Counted from the first letter of the stretch, positions 7,874-16,688 are shown. The stretch is 45,104 nucleotides of DNA from Nereida ignava (GCF_001049735.1 NZ_CVPC01000001.1:1-45104), one strand, 5' to 3'. Numbers and translations: made by a program. Notes: generated from the letters alone by a model not told the origin.

Positions 7874-9001
7874 TTACCGGCGGCCTTTTGGCTTGCCGCC
7901 ACCTTGGGGTCCTTTGGCAGGTCCGCGCCCCGGTCCTTTAGAGGACCCTTTGGGTCCATTCGGATTTTCCATCCGGCCTACACGTGTTGCACTGCCTGCG
8001 CGTTTTCCAGGTGCTACGCGGCCGGATCGGTCAAAATCACGTTGCACACTGCGCGTTACGGTGCGCTTTGGCTTGCCGCTTGTGTCATCTGTATCGCCGC
8101 GCGGCTTGAATGCTGGCTTACCTTTGCCTTTGAACGCTGGCTTCTTGCCTGCCTTTTTGGCGAAGCCTGTGTCGTCGTCAGCCCCGATCCCGAGTTGGTC
8201 GCGCAGGACGCGGCCTTTGACTTCTTCTACTTCGCTGGCTTTGAGGTTGTTAAGGCGGAACGGACCGTAGCTGATGCGGATCAGGCGGTTCACCACCACG
8301 CCCATCGCTTCCATCGTGCGGCGAATTTCGCGGTTTTTGCCCTCGCGGATACCCACGGTTAGCCACGCATTGGCCCCTTGCTGGCGATCAAATTGCACGT
8401 CCATGCCGAGGTATTTCACCCCGTCAACGGTAATCCCTGCGCGCAACTCATCCAACTTGCTCTCCGACAGGCTACCTTTGATCCGCACGCGGTAACGGCG
8501 CAGCCAGCCGGTGCTTGGCAGTTCCAAACGGCGCTTGATGTCCCCGTCATTGGTCAGCAGCAAAAGCCCCTCGGATGTAAGATCAAGCCGGCCCACAGAC
8601 ATCACGCGGGGCATGTCTTCGGGCAAATCGTCAAAGACAGTGGTGCGGCCTTTTTCGTCACGGTCCGTTGTCACCAAGCCGCTTGGCTTGTGGTACAGCC
8701 ACAGACGGGCTTTTTCAGCGGGACCAACGGGGGCGTTATCCACCATCAACCGCGCGCCGGGGCCGACATTCAACGCGGGGCTGTCGATAATTTTACCGTT
8801 CACACTTACGCGACCGGCTTCAATCATACGCTCCACCTCGCGCCTGCTGGCAACACCGGCGCGGGCAAGAACCTTGGCGATGCGCTCGCCTTTGACTGGC
8901 TCACCGCTGGCGTCAGGGCGCGGCGCACCAATGGCCTCAGCAGCAGAAGAGGGTGTTTTCGCGGCGGTTTTGTCGGCGGGCGTTTTGGGTGTGTTGCTCA
9001 T
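7874..9001 (-). CDS. rluB: 23S rRNA pseudouridine synthase, RluB/RsuA family
   Basis: 375 residues from ATG 8999-9001; an earlier TTG at 9022 is unlikely. After an Ala/Pro/Lys-rich N-terminal tail of about 35 residues comes an S4 RNA-binding domain (ERIAKVLARAGVASRREVE), then the RsuA-type catalytic domain with the catalytic Asp in SVGRLDLTSEGLLLLTNDGD (Asp140) and GKNREIRRTM. The C-terminus carries a tail of about 100 residues rich in Lys, Gly and Pro. Such basic tails are common on alphaproteobacterial RluB and likely bind rRNA. Family members modify U2605 of 23S rRNA during ribosome assembly. It is divergent from tadA across a 153-bp gap. Confidence 0.9.
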   Translation of the reverse strand: MSNTPKTPADKTAAKTPSSAAEAIGAPRPDASGEPVKGERIAKVLARAGVASRREVERMIEAGRVSVNGKIIDSPALNVGPGARLMVDNAPVGPAEKARLWLYHKPSGLVTTDRDEKGRTTVFDDLPEDMPRVMSVGRLDLTSEGLLLLTNDGDIKRRLELPSTGWLRRYRVRIKGSLSESKLDELRAGITVDGVKYLGMDVQFDRQQGANAWLTVGIREGKNREIRRTMEAMGVVVNRLIRISYGPFRLNNLKASEVEEVKGRVLRDQLGIGADDDTGFAKKAGKKPAFKGKGKPAFKPRGDTDDTSGKPKRTVTRSVQRDFDRSGRVAPGKRAGSATRVGRMENPNGPKGSSKGPGRGPAKGPQGGGKPKGRR

Positions 9002-9154
9002 ACGCGCGCTCGTAGCACGCAAGCCTGCCCACGGCTAGCGTATAACCTTTGCTGCGTTGATCTGTTTATGGGCAGCACGTGAAACGGCGGGCGGGGATGG
9101 CGGCCACTTCATAAAGAGCTTTCACGCAGGCACAGGCGAGCGTAAACTGCGTCT

Positions 9155-9604
9155 ATGCGGTTTCAAACTCATATGGATGTGGCCTTAGCCCAAGCAACCG
9201 CCGCGGCAGAGCGCGGTGAGGTTCCCGTGGGTGCGGTGATTGTCTGGCAAGGGGATGTGATCGCTGCTGCGGGCAATGAGACGCGTGCGCGATCAGACCC
9301 CACCGCACATGCGGAAATATTAGTGATCCGTGACGCGTGTAAAATGTTGGGTGTTGAGCGGCTCACGGGATGTGATCTCTACGTCACTCTTGAGCCGTGT
9401 CCGATGTGTGCGGCGGCTATTTCCAACGCACGGATTGCGCGGCTTTACTATGGCGCGGCTGATCCGAAATCAGGTGGTGTTGCCCAAGGCGCGCGCGTGT
9501 TTAGCCACCCACAATGTCATCACGCCCCTGAAGTCTATGACGGCATCAACGCCTCTGCGGCCCAAGACATGTTAACTCGTTTCTTTTCTGGTTTGCGCGG
9601 CTGA
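9155..9604 (+). CDS. tadA: tRNA(Arg) adenosine(34) deaminase
   Basis: 149 residues with the complete cytidine-deaminase-fold zinc site: HAE (His52, proton-shuttle Glu54) and PCPMC (Cys82, Cys85). The surrounding sequence (VPVGAVIV, DPTAHAEILVIRDAC, LEPCPMCAAAI, ARLYYGA) matches TadA, which converts A34 to inosine in tRNA-Arg(ACG). TadA is normally essential. It is divergent from rluB, and no gene follows for 178 bp. The start has no strong ribosome site. Confidence 0.93.
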   Translation: MRFQTHMDVALAQATAAAERGEVPVGAVIVWQGDVIAAAGNETRARSDPTAHAEILVIRDACKMLGVERLTGCDLYVTLEPCPMCAAAISNARIARLYYGAADPKSGGVAQGARVFSHPQCHHAPEVYDGINASAAQDMLTRFFSGLRG

Positions 9605-9782
9605 ATTAACGACCTGTTGCGTTGCGCGTGTGGGGCGAAGATCAGCTCAAGCCGATCAATGTGCGAAAACAAACCGGTAATTGACGTTTTTGAGGTCTAT
9701 TGCACCTTGCGGGCGCGGCACGTGCTTGGCAATTCCGGCGCGCCCCGCTAAACCGCCCTAAATAGGTTTCGGAGCACCCCAA

Positions 9783-10070
9783 ATGTCGATTGATATAGAT
9801 ACCGCCCGCAAAGTGGCCAAGCTGGCCCGGATCAAAGTGGAAGACGACGCGCTGCCCGCGCTCGCCACGGAATTCAGCAATATCTTGGGCTTTATCGAAC
9901 AGCTCAACGAGGTCGATGTTGAAGGCGTTGAGCCAATGACATCCGTGACACCGCAGCGCCTTTATCGCCGCGAAGATGTGGTCGCTGATGGTAACCAACC
10001 CAAGTCAGTTTTGAAAAATGCCCCCGATGCACGCGAAGGCTTTTTCGCCGTGCCCAAAGTGGTGGAGTAA
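9783..10070 (+). CDS. gatC: Asp-tRNA(Asn)/Glu-tRNA(Gln) amidotransferase subunit C
   Basis: 95 residues with the GatC layout: helical N-terminus ([12 protein letters not shown]), a middle acidic part ([18 protein letters not shown]) and the conserved end LRREDV-like [24 protein letters not shown]. GatC is the small subunit that wraps around GatA and holds it to GatB. It lies 5 bp before gatA, so the two are co-translated; gatB is not in the window. The first bases upstream contain GGAG about 9 bases before the ATG. Confidence 0.95.
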   Translation: MSIDIDTARKVAKLARIKVEDDALPALATEFSNILGFIEQLNEVDVEGVEPMTSVTPQRLYRREDVVADGNQPKSVLKNAPDAREGFFAVPKVVE

Positions 10071-10075
10071 ACCCG

Positions 10076-11554
10076 ATGTCTGATCTGTCTAAACTTACTA
10101 TCGCCGCTGCCCGTGACGCCATGCGCAAAGGTGAGCTGACGTCCGTTGAACTGACTGATGCGTGCCTGTCTGAAATCGAAGGTGCTTCGGCGCTGAATGC
10201 ATTTGTTCACAACACGCCCGAGATCGCCCGTGAGCAAGCCAAAGCCGCAGATGCGCGTCGCGGTGCAGATGCGCCCGATATGAACGGCGTCCCTGTGGGC
10301 ATCAAAGATTTGTTCTGCACCAAGGGCGTGCCGTCACAGGCCGCTTCGGGCATTCTTGAAGGCTTCCGCCCCGAGTACGAAAGCACGGTGTCTGGCAAGT
10401 TGTTCGACGCTGGCGCGGTCATGCTTGGTAAGTTGAACATGGACGAATTCGCCATGGGGTCATCAAACGAGACCTCTGTTTACGGTGACGCAATCAACCC
10501 GTGGAAAAACGATGACCGTGCGCTGACGCCGGGTGGTTCTTCTGGTGGGTCGGCAGCTGCGGTTGCTGCTGATTTGTGCCTTGGGGCAACAGGCACGGAT
10601 ACTGGTGGATCAATTCGTCAGCCGGCGGCCTTTACTGGCATCACCGGTATCAAGCCTACGTACGGGCGGTGCTCGCGGTGGGGTGTTGTGGCGTTTGCGT
10701 CATCGCTCGATCAAGCGGGTCCTATGACAAAAGACGTGCGCGACGCGGCTATTATGCTTGAGGCCATGTGCGGCTTTGACGCCAAGGACAGCACATCAGC
10801 CAACCTTGCTGTGCCAAACTTTGAAGCGGCGCTGACTGGTGATATTCGCGGCAAAAAGATTGGTATTCCCAAAGAATACCGCATGGAGGGTATGCCCGCC
10901 GAGATTGAACAGCTTTGGGCCGATGGCCAAGCAATGCTCAAAGACGCAGGTGCCGAGGTTGTTGATATTTCACTGCCCCACACCAAATACGCGCTGCCTG
11001 CGTATTACGTGATTGCACCTGCCGAGGCGTCTTCAAACCTTGCGCGCTATGATGGCGTTCGGTTCGGCCATCGCGCCACGCTTGATGCGGGTGATGGCAT
11101 TACTGAGATGTATGAAAAGACCCGTGCCGAAGGGTTTGGCGCCGAAGTTCAGCGCCGCGTCATGGTGGGTACGTATGTGCTGTCTGCAGGTTTTTATGAT
11201 GCGTATTTCAACCGCGCCCGCAAAGTGCGCACGTTGATCAAGCAAGACTTCGAGAACGTCTTTAATGCGGGTGTGGATGCCATTTTGACCCCTGCGACCC
11301 CATCTGCGGCTTTTGGCCTTGGTGAGGCGAAGTCAGCGGATCCAGTGCAAATGTATCTTAATGACGTTTTCACCGTCACAGTTAACTTGGCTGGTCTGCC
11401 AGGCATCGCTGTTCCTGCGGGGACAGATGGGTCAGGGCTGCCGCTTGGTTTACAGCTGATTGGCCGTCCGTGGGAAGAGGGCGATTTGTTGAATTCCGCC
11501 TACGCGTTGGAACGCGCCGCAGGATTTGTAGCAAAACCAACCAAATGGTGGTAA
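10076..11554 (+). CDS. gatA: Asp-tRNA(Asn)/Glu-tRNA(Gln) amidotransferase subunit A
   Basis: 492 residues of the amidase-signature family. The Ser-cisSer-Lys triad can be placed at Lys77 (VPVGIKDLF), Ser155 ([13 protein letters not shown]) and Ser179 ([14 protein letters not shown]). GatA releases ammonia from glutamine, which GatB then uses to amidate misacylated Glu-tRNA(Gln) or Asp-tRNA(Asn). The end ([18 protein letters not shown]) is also typical. It forms an operon with gatC, and a stem-loop follows at 11561. Length and motifs are complete. Confidence 0.97.
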   Translation: MSDLSKLTIAAARDAMRKGELTSVELTDACLSEIEGASALNAFVHNTPEIAREQAKAADARRGADAPDMNGVPVGIKDLFCTKGVPSQAASGILEGFRPEYESTVSGKLFDAGAVMLGKLNMDEFAMGSSNETSVYGDAINPWKNDDRALTPGGSSGGSAAAVAADLCLGATGTDTGGSIRQPAAFTGITGIKPTYGRCSRWGVVAFASSLDQAGPMTKDVRDAAIMLEAMCGFDAKDSTSANLAVPNFEAALTGDIRGKKIGIPKEYRMEGMPAEIEQLWADGQAMLKDAGAEVVDISLPHTKYALPAYYVIAPAEASSNLARYDGVRFGHRATLDAGDGITEMYEKTRAEGFGAEVQRRVMVGTYVLSAGFYDAYFNRARKVRTLIKQDFENVFNAGVDAILTPATPSAAFGLGEAKSADPVQMYLNDVFTVTVNLAGLPGIAVPAGTDGSGLPLGLQLIGRPWEEGDLLNSAYALERAAGFVAKPTKWW

Positions 11555-11560
11555 TCCCTT

Positions 11561-11589
11561 GGCCGTGCGGTAAAAATCGCGCGGCCTTT
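11561..11589 (+). terminator. Stem-loop after gatA
   Basis: GGCCGTGCG (11561-11569) and CGCGCGGCC (11578-11586) pair with one mismatch around an 8-nt A-rich loop and are followed by a short TTT and then TTTT nearby. It starts seven bases after the gatA stop. The T tract is weak, so efficiency is uncertain. Confidence 0.5.
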
Positions 11590-11660
11590 GACGTTTTGTC
11601 GCCCGAGGCCGCCACGTGATCCACGCACGCAATTGAATTGAGTGTAAGGACGTATTTGCG

Positions 11661-12464
11661 GTGAAAAACTTTGTGATCTTGGGGCTTGGTGTGGCTCTTT
11701 TGGCGGCGTGCCAGCCTGCAGTGCCCAACAGCGCACGCGGCGTTGGGTTTGATGATTTCAAATTGCGCAGCCAGCAACGCGATGCAGAGTTGCGCGGCAC
11801 AGGGTCCGTCGGCTTGCCAGTTGAAAACGAACCCGCAGTGACCACCGCTTCGCTTAACCCGCAGGTAAACGGCATCACAGTTCCCGCAGGAACGGGCCCA
11901 GTGAACGGGGCCGCGCAAGGGGTCAGTGGCGCACAAACCTCAGGTCTGACTGACGCCCAAGAGATTGCAGCGGCCACAACGGCTGCGTTGAATAATTCGG
12001 GCCAAGCACCCCTTGAGGCATCCCCGAGCAACCCCGCCCCCGAAGCTGTTGCTGTAACCGGTATCAGCCGTGAGAACGACTTTGACGCGGTTTCGCAATT
12101 ACGCGATATTGAAGCGGACGCGGCACGGCGCACGGCAAACCAAGGCCGCTTTGAGCAGGTCGCCCCAACTGCGTTGCCCACGCGGGACGGCGCGTCGGGG
12201 CCGAACATTGTGCAGTATGCGCTGCAGACCACCAATGCGCGGGGCGAGAGCCTTTACACCCGTCGCGGCATTGCCCTTGCGGCTAAAAATGCCCGCAATT
12301 GTGCCCAGTATTTATCAGATGATCTGGCCCAGCAGGAATTTTTGGAGTTAGGCGGCCCGCGTCGTGATCGCAAAGCACTTGACCCTGACGGTGATGGATT
12401 TGCCTGTGATTGGGATCCAAGCCCCTACCGCCGCGCCCGTGCTCAGGCACAGTCGGGCAATTAA
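11661..12464 (+). CDS. Lipoprotein with excalibur-like C-terminal calcium-binding motif
   Basis: 267 residues from a GTG with AAGGA about 10 bases upstream. It has a lipoprotein signal (LGVALLAAC, Cys17), a long low-complexity linker rich in Ala, Pro, Asn and Thr, and a C-terminal segment with Cys (NCAQYL) and LDPDGDGFACDWDPSPY. The DxDxDGxxC pattern is that of the excalibur domain, a small Ca-binding module of secreted proteins. Likely attached to a membrane on the periplasmic side. The next gene, a cell-wall amidase, starts 18 bp downstream, so a role at the envelope is plausible, but no function is known to me. Confidence 0.75.
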   Translation: MKNFVILGLGVALLAACQPAVPNSARGVGFDDFKLRSQQRDAELRGTGSVGLPVENEPAVTTASLNPQVNGITVPAGTGPVNGAAQGVSGAQTSGLTDAQEIAAATTAALNNSGQAPLEASPSNPAPEAVAVTGISRENDFDAVSQLRDIEADAARRTANQGRFEQVAPTALPTRDGASGPNIVQYALQTTNARGESLYTRRGIALAAKNARNCAQYLSDDLAQQEFLELGGPRRDRKALDPDGDGFACDWDPSPYRRARAQAQSGN

Positions 12465-12482
12465 ATAGGGTCCGCGCACAGC

Positions 12483-13172
12483 ATGCTTGCGGATAGTATT
12501 TGGCACCCAAGTCCTAATTTCGGCCCCCGCCGGGATGGGCTGACGCCCCAGCTTGTGGTGCTGCATTACACGGCGATGACCGATTTGGACGAGGTGCTTG
12601 AACGGCTCTGTACCCCCGAGCATGAGGTCAGCTGTCACTATCTGATTGATGAGGATGGTCGGCTCTTTACGCTTGTGGATGGCGCTATGCGCGCGTGGCA
12701 CGCAGGGGCGGGCAGTTGGGCTGGGGTGAGTGATATCAACTCGCGCTCAATTGGAATTGAGTTGCTAAACAGTGGGCGGGTACGTTTCAGTGACGCGCAA
12801 ATGCACCGTCTTGAAGTGGTGCTGGCCTGTGTGATGGATCGTTGGCGCATCGCACCTCACGGCGTTATTGGTCACTCGGACATGGCCCCTGCGCGCAAGC
12901 AAGACCCGGGCCGGTTTTTTGATTGGCAACGTTTGGCCCAAAAAGGGCTTTCTGTTTGGTCTGATGCATCGATTGGGCGCGACACAGCTGATTTTGCGCA
13001 GACTGCTGCACAGTTTGGCTATCCTGTGAACGAGGCGGGTGTGGATGCGGTCTTTGAAGCATTCCGCCATAGGTTTCGCCCGTGGCACGTTGGCCCGCTT
13101 GATGCGACGGACTGCGCGATGATGGACGATCTTGCGACACGGTTCAGCGCGCGCAGCTTGTCGTTGACCTGA
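12483..13172 (+). CDS. N-acetylmuramoyl-L-alanine amidase (Amidase_2, AmpD/AmiD-like)
   Basis: 229 residues. The Amidase_2 zinc ligands are visible: His in LVVLHYTAM, His in GVIGHSDMAP, and the acidic ligand in KQDPGRFFDW. The N-terminus (WHPSPNFGPRRDG) and SCHYLIDEDGRLFTLV, RAWHAGAGSW are typical of AmpD/AmiD enzymes, which cleave the lactyl-amide bond between N-acetylmuramic acid and L-Ala of cell-wall peptides. The last 60 or so residues resemble a small peptidoglycan-binding-like helical domain. No signal peptide is seen, which favours a cytoplasmic, muropeptide-recycling AmpD-type role. It follows the lipoprotein gene by 18 bp and precedes rnpB. Confidence 0.88.
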   Translation: MLADSIWHPSPNFGPRRDGLTPQLVVLHYTAMTDLDEVLERLCTPEHEVSCHYLIDEDGRLFTLVDGAMRAWHAGAGSWAGVSDINSRSIGIELLNSGRVRFSDAQMHRLEVVLACVMDRWRIAPHGVIGHSDMAPARKQDPGRFFDWQRLAQKGLSVWSDASIGRDTADFAQTAAQFGYPVNEAGVDAVFEAFRHRFRPWHVGPLDATDCAMMDDLATRFSARSLSLT

Positions 13173-13200
13173 GACAGGCGCGGGGGTAAGCGCGAGCCTA

Positions 13201-13595
13201 TGTGTGGAGGGTCGGATGACCGCGCTGTTGCGTCCTTTCGGGGGCGCGCATCGAGGAAAGTCCGGACTCCGTGATGGAATGGTGCCAGGTAACGCCTGGG
13301 CAGAGCAATCTGACGGATAGCGCCACAGAAAACAGACCGCCTTGCATGCAAGGTAAGGGTGAAACGGTGGTTTAAGAGACCACCGCGTCGCTGGTAACAG
13401 GGACGGCATGGCAAGCCCCACCAGGAGCAATGCCAAATAGGAACCGCGTGCCTGATTTCGGTCGGGCGGGGCGCCATCGGCCCCAGCAGGTTCGGGTTGG
13501 CAGCTTGACGGGCTTGGTGACAGGTCCGCTAGAGGAATGGTCATCCAGAGGTGGTAACGCCTTGGACAAAATCCGGCTTATAGACCCTCCACACA
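13201..13595 (+). ncRNA. rnpB: RNase P RNA, bacterial class A
   Basis: The ends pair as helix P1: TGTGTGGAGGGTC (13201-13213) with GACCCTCCACACA (13583-13595). Conserved core elements occur in order: GAGGAAAGTCCGGACTCC (from 13252), AGGTAAGGGTGAAACGGTG (from about 13350), AAGAGACCACCGCG, AGGAGCAATGCCAAATAGG, and ATCCGGCTTATAGACC near the 3' end. This is the catalytic RNA that trims 5' leaders from tRNA precursors. Its length of about 395 nt is normal for an alphaproteobacterium. Transcription must begin in or just after the amidase gene. The exact ends may differ by a few bases. Confidence 0.95.
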
Positions 13596-13634
13596 TTTTA
13601 AGTCTGCATGAGCTTCGGTGTTCCGAAAACAAAT

Positions 13635-13678
13635 TGTAAACTAAACGGTACACATTCATGTGTGGTTAAAAGTTTACA
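13635..13678. repeat. Nested (concentric) inverted repeat between rnpB and the PAS-like gene
   Basis: TGTAAACT (13635-13642) and AGTTTACA (13671-13678) form a perfect outer pair. ACACAT (13650-13655) and ATGTGT (13658-13663) form a perfect inner pair. Both share the same axis at 13656.5; the 7-bp parts between them do not match. It could act as a hairpin processing or termination signal after rnpB, or as a protein-binding dyad before the next gene. No U tract follows. Confidence 0.5.
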
Positions 13679-13718
13679 GTGTAGATTCAAACAATGAGGC
13701 GGCAGGTTCGCTGTGTCT

Positions 13719-13734
13719 AAGTATATTCATACTT
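13719..13734. repeat. Inverted repeat AAGTAT-ATTC-ATACTT upstream of the PAS-like gene
   Basis: Perfect 6-bp arms around a 4-bp centre, ending 24 bp before the ATG of the downstream gene. The place suits an operator or a promoter element, but nothing identifies a binding protein. Confidence 0.35.
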
Positions 13735-13758
13735 TGTTTATGATTGGGGTCTGCCGCT

Positions 13759-14175
13759 ATGGCAGCGTTAAATGTAATTCGAACAATTGATAGTTATGCG
13801 TGCGATTTGAGCGGAGCGCGAGCTCAGGCGCGCATGGATTTAATGATGGACGAAACCAACCTGTCCGTCGAAATTCTTGAAACGGATGGCAGGATCATCC
13901 GCGAAAATAACATGAGCCAAAGCCACTTCGGTGTAGGTGAGCGCAAGGGGCTGCATTGGGAGATGCTTTGGCCTGCTTCAGTGCGAGAGGCGATAGCAGC
14001 AGCGATTTGTAGCAGTGCAGATGGGCTTACAGTGCGCGTTGAGCACAAGCGCGTAGACAGCAGCGGCGTCAGCAGATTATGGGCGGCGGTGCTTGCGCCG
14101 ATCACGTATGGACCTGATGATATCACGGCAATTATGGTGGTATCCCATCCGCAATCCGCCAATCAGCCAGTTTAG
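13759..14175 (+). CDS. Small PAS-like sensory protein of unknown role
   Basis: 138 residues from the ATG at 13759; an in-frame TTG at 13744 is the alternative. The sequence has a PAS-like course: short helices, LSVEILETDGRIIRENN, then HFGVGERKGLHWEMLWPASVREAIAAA, SADGLTVRVEHKRVDSSG and LWAAVLAPI. It is soluble and has no output domain, so it would act as a single-domain sensor or a partner of another protein. No cofactor-binding residue can be assigned. It stands alone between rnpB and rpmG, preceded by two inverted repeats. Family assignment rests on pattern only. Confidence 0.55.
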   Translation: MAALNVIRTIDSYACDLSGARAQARMDLMMDETNLSVEILETDGRIIRENNMSQSHFGVGERKGLHWEMLWPASVREAIAAAICSSADGLTVRVEHKRVDSSGVSRLWAAVLAPITYGPDDITAIMVVSHPQSANQPV

Positions 14176-14229
14176 CGCAGGTATTTTTCAAGCGGCGGAT
14201 GATTTGCCCGATTTGGACGCAGAATCAGG

Positions 14230-14257
14230 TTGACTTGGGGCCTGTTGCGGATAGAAG
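14230..14257 (+). promoter_or_regulatory. Candidate rpmG promoter
   Basis: TTGACT (14230-14235) and TAGAAG (14252-14257) are separated by 16 bp, about 65 bp upstream of the rpmG start. The -35 match is good and the -10 match fair. Confidence 0.4.
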
Positions 14258-14320
14258 GCGGGTTCAAGTTTCCGGAGCGGCCCCCGAGGTGTGGCGCGGC
14301 CCCCTTTTAGGAGAGATCAA

Positions 14321-14488
14321 ATGGCGAAGCCAACCACGATTAAAATCCGCCTGAATTCAACAGCAGGCACTGGCCACTTCTACGTGACCAAAAAGAACGC
14401 CCGCACGATGACTGAGAAAATGGTTGTGAACAAATACGACCCCGTCATCCGAAAGCACGTTGAGTACAAAGAAGGCAAAATCAAGTAA
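14321..14488 (+). CDS. rpmG: 50S ribosomal protein L33
   Basis: 55 residues starting [20 protein letters not shown] with the usual end [19 protein letters not shown]33 sits near the E site of the large subunit. It is the cysteine-free form (no CxxC pairs), that is, not zinc-dependent. AGGAG lies about 8 bases before the ATG at 14321; the open frame begins 30 bases earlier but the family start is clear. A strong terminator follows, so the gene is probably monocistronic. Confidence 0.97.
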   Translation: MAKPTTIKIRLNSTAGTGHFYVTKKNARTMTEKMVVNKYDPVIRKHVEYKEGKIK

Positions 14489-14531
14489 GCTTCGCGCTAC
14501 TGATTTTCCGACTACTCAATCTAATTCAAGA

Positions 14532-14558
14532 AGCCGCGCAGATCTGCGCGGCTTTTTT
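14532..14558 (+). terminator. Intrinsic terminator after rpmG
   Basis: AGCCGCGCAGA (14532-14542) and TCTGCGCGGCT (14543-14553) are a perfect 11-bp inverted repeat followed by a run of T. It ends the rpmG transcript about 45 bp after the stop. Confidence 0.9.
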
Positions 14559-14718
14559 CGTTCGCTGGTTTGTGTTTAGGCGTCTCAACAGTGTGTAGAT
14601 CAGTTTGGGTGGATGCAATGGTATCACGTACCAGATCACCTTAAAGAGACCTACTGCGTCTCTCTTCCTTCTCTCAGAGCACTTCCTTAGCTGCAGGTTA
14701 AACCCGCATCGCAGAAAG

Positions 14719-14754
14719 AAAAAAGCCCCCCGTGCGATGTGCGCGGAGGGCTTT
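14719..14754 (-). terminator. Intrinsic terminator after the Bax-inhibitor-1 gene
   Basis: On the minus strand AAAGCCCTCCGCGCAC and GTGCG...GGGGGGCTTTTTT form a GC-rich hairpin with a T run, 24 bp after the stop of the gene at 14778-15515. Confidence 0.85.
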
Positions 14755-14777
14755 ACGTTCGTCAAAATAGCGTTTGA

Positions 14778-15515
14778 TTATTCACGATTGCCGAGCAGTT
14801 GCAGCAGGAACATGAACATGTTGATGAAGTCGAGGTAGAGGTTCAACGCACCCATGATTGCTGACTTTCCGAGCCACTCTGTATCGCCGTGGTGAGCGTG
14901 TGCGAGGTACTCTGTCTTGATCTTTTGGGTGTCGTAGGCTGTGAGGCCCGCGAAGATCAGAACACCCAGAACAGATACGACGAACATAATCGCTGGTGAT
15001 TGCAGCCAGATGTTGACGACCATTGCCACCAAGATGCCGATCACGCCCATGATCAAGAAGCTACCCCAGCCTGAGATGTCTTTCTTTGTGGTATAGCCGT
15101 AAAGCGACAGACCCGCGAAAGCGATCGATGTTACCAAGAACACTTGTGCGATGCTCATGCCTGTGAAGGCCACGAAGATCCACGCCATTGACAGCCCCAT
15201 CACCGCCGCAAAGGCGTAAAAGAACAGCTGTGCAGCAGCTGCCGAGAAGCGGTTAATCATGGCGCTGAAGCCGAAAACCATCGCCAGCGGCGCGAACATG
15301 ATGATCCAGCCGAGGATGTTTGGTTGCAGTGTTGCGGGATCACGGAACACAGACAGCAAGGCAGGGGATGTACCCACGGCCCAAGCCACTGCGAATGTGA
15401 TCAGCATGCCCACGGACATTGTGCCGTAGACTTTGTTCATATGTGCGCGCAGACCCTCGTCGATTTCTGCGGTGCGGATGCCCACGCCTGCGCGGGCAGT
15501 GTCGAATTGTGCCAT
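14778..15515 (-). CDS. Bax inhibitor-1/YccA family membrane protein
   Basis: About 245 residues with seven hydrophobic segments and a short hydrophilic N-terminus. Typical family pieces are HMNKVYGTMSVGMLITF, AQLFFYAFAAVMGLSMAWIF, FAGLTAYDTQKIKTEY and the end ALNLYLDFINMFMFLLQLLG. YccA, the E. coli relative, is a substrate and modulator of the FtsH membrane protease; animal relatives leak Ca from the ER. The second ATG (15513-15515) is placed best relative to AAAGGG; an ATG two codons earlier is the alternative. It is a single gene with its own promoter and terminator. Confidence 0.92.
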   Translation of the reverse strand: MAQFDTARAGVGIRTAEIDEGLRAHMNKVYGTMSVGMLITFAVAWAVGTSPALLSVFRDPATLQPNILGWIIMFAPLAMVFGFSAMINRFSAAAAQLFFYAFAAVMGLSMAWIFVAFTGMSIAQVFLVTSIAFAGLSLYGYTTKKDISGWGSFLIMGVIGILVAMVVNIWLQSPAIMFVVSVLGVLIFAGLTAYDTQKIKTEYLAHAHHGDTEWLGKSAIMGALNLYLDFINMFMFLLQLLGNRE

Positions 15516-15591
15516 TTCCATTGGCCCTTTCGCTTAAGTTTCCCTGACGCCGCGTCGGGAAGGGTTAAAACCCCCGCCGCGATTGCTTGTC

Positions 15592-15619
15592 ATATTGTCA
15601 TACTCGCGCCCGTTTTCAA
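15592..15619 (-). promoter_or_regulatory. Candidate promoter of the Bax-inhibitor-1 gene
   Basis: On the minus strand TTGAAA (15614-15619) and CAATAT (15592-15597) are 16 bp apart, about 77 bp before the start. The -35 reads CTTGAAA, which also resembles heat-shock sigma promoters; this would suit a gene linked to membrane protein quality control. A short GC hairpin (about 15541-15560) lies in the leader. Confidence 0.35.
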
Positions 15620-15728
15620 GGGATATCGGTCTAATATACTGGTCTGTAGTATGGAATATCCAGTTCAAAATTACCTTTAATCACGGTGTTTTGAAATTGC
15701 CTTGTAAGGACTGCATTAAGCCGTGCCG

Positions 15729-16688
15729 CTAGAGCGTAATAACGATCTTTCCTGTGGATTTGCGTGCACGCAACAGCTCAAAGCCGTCTGCTGCTTGCTC
15801 AATTGGTAGAACGTGGCTGACGTGGGGCGCAAGATTTCCGGCAGCGTGCCAACGCATCAGATCACCCAGGCTTTCATACAGCGCGCCCGGATTTATGGGT
15901 AGGTATCCACCCCAATAAAAACCGATCAGATCAATGTTCTTCACCAAGAGGTGATTTGCGGCAACGGGGGGCACAGTGCCACCAGCAAAGCCGATCACAA
16001 CGATACGCCCGCCTCGGTTGCACGCTTTGAAAGCTGACGTGAAAATATCACCGCCGATGGTTTCATAGATAACGTCCGCGCCGCCAAGCGCTTTGACGCG
16101 GGCGGTTAGGTCGTCAGTGTCTGTGTCGATCACATGATGTGCGCCTGCCGCTTTGCAGATTTCGAGCTTTTGTGCCCCGCGCGCGGCTGCAATCACTGTT
16201 GCGCCAAGCTTGGCCCCCAATTCAACTGCGGTCAGTCCAACACCACCGGCGGCGCCAGTCACCAGCAAGGTTTCGCCCTTGGCAAGGCGCGCGCGCTTGG
16301 TGAGCGCTAGGTGGCTGGTCCCATAGGCCACCTGAAAAGCGGCCGCGGTTATGTCGTCCATGGTGTCATCCAGCGGGGCGCAACGGTCTGCTGCCAGTGC
16401 GCAGTAATCTGCAAGCCCGCCGTGGCCGCCAAATCCAATGACTCGTTGACCCACGCGAAGATGGTGCACACCATTACCTACTTCTGCCACCGTGCCCGAG
16501 ATTTCCATACCTAATGTAGCAGGCAAGGGCGGGCGTTCTTGGTAGCGGCCCGTCATCATCAGTAAGTCACCAAAGTTCAGCCCGCATGCGGCAACTTTCA
16601 CGACCACTTCACCAGCGGCTGCAGTGGGTCGGGGCACGTCACGCAAAGTGGGAGGCGTTTCCAGGTCATGAATTTGAAAAGCGCGCAT
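15729..16688 (-). CDS. NADPH:quinone oxidoreductase-like, zinc-free MDR family
   Basis: 319 residues from ATG 16686-16688, which has GAGG 6-7 bases upstream; an ATG four codons earlier is less well placed. It shows the MDR layout: GroES-like N-terminal half (VKVAACGLNFGDLLMMTGRY, LGMEISGTVAEVG) and a Rossmann half with TGAAGGVGLTAVELG for NADPH. The structural and catalytic zinc ligands of alcohol dehydrogenases are absent, which places it with quinone oxidoreductases. Substrate unknown; such enzymes reduce quinones or enones. A perfect dyad in the upstream region could be an operator. Confidence 0.88.
   Translation of the reverse strand: MRAFQIHDLETPPTLRDVPRPTAAAGEVVVKVAACGLNFGDLLMMTGRYQERPPLPATLGMEISGTVAEVGNGVHHLRVGQRVIGFGGHGGLADYCALAADRCAPLDDTMDDITAAAFQVAYGTSHLALTKRARLAKGETLLVTGAAGGVGLTAVELGAKLGATVIAAARGAQKLEICKAAGAHHVIDTDTDDLTARVKALGGADVIYETIGGDIFTSAFKACNRGGRIVVIGFAGGTVPPVAANHLLVKNIDLIGFYWGGYLPINPGALYESLGDLMRWHAAGNLAPHVSHVLPIEQAADGFELLRARKSTGKIVITL

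Noticed and set aside
12765-13659. Long frames on both strands across the amidase end and rnpB
   Set aside because: They are antisense to the amidase or lie within the RNase P RNA, whose conserved core explains the sequence.
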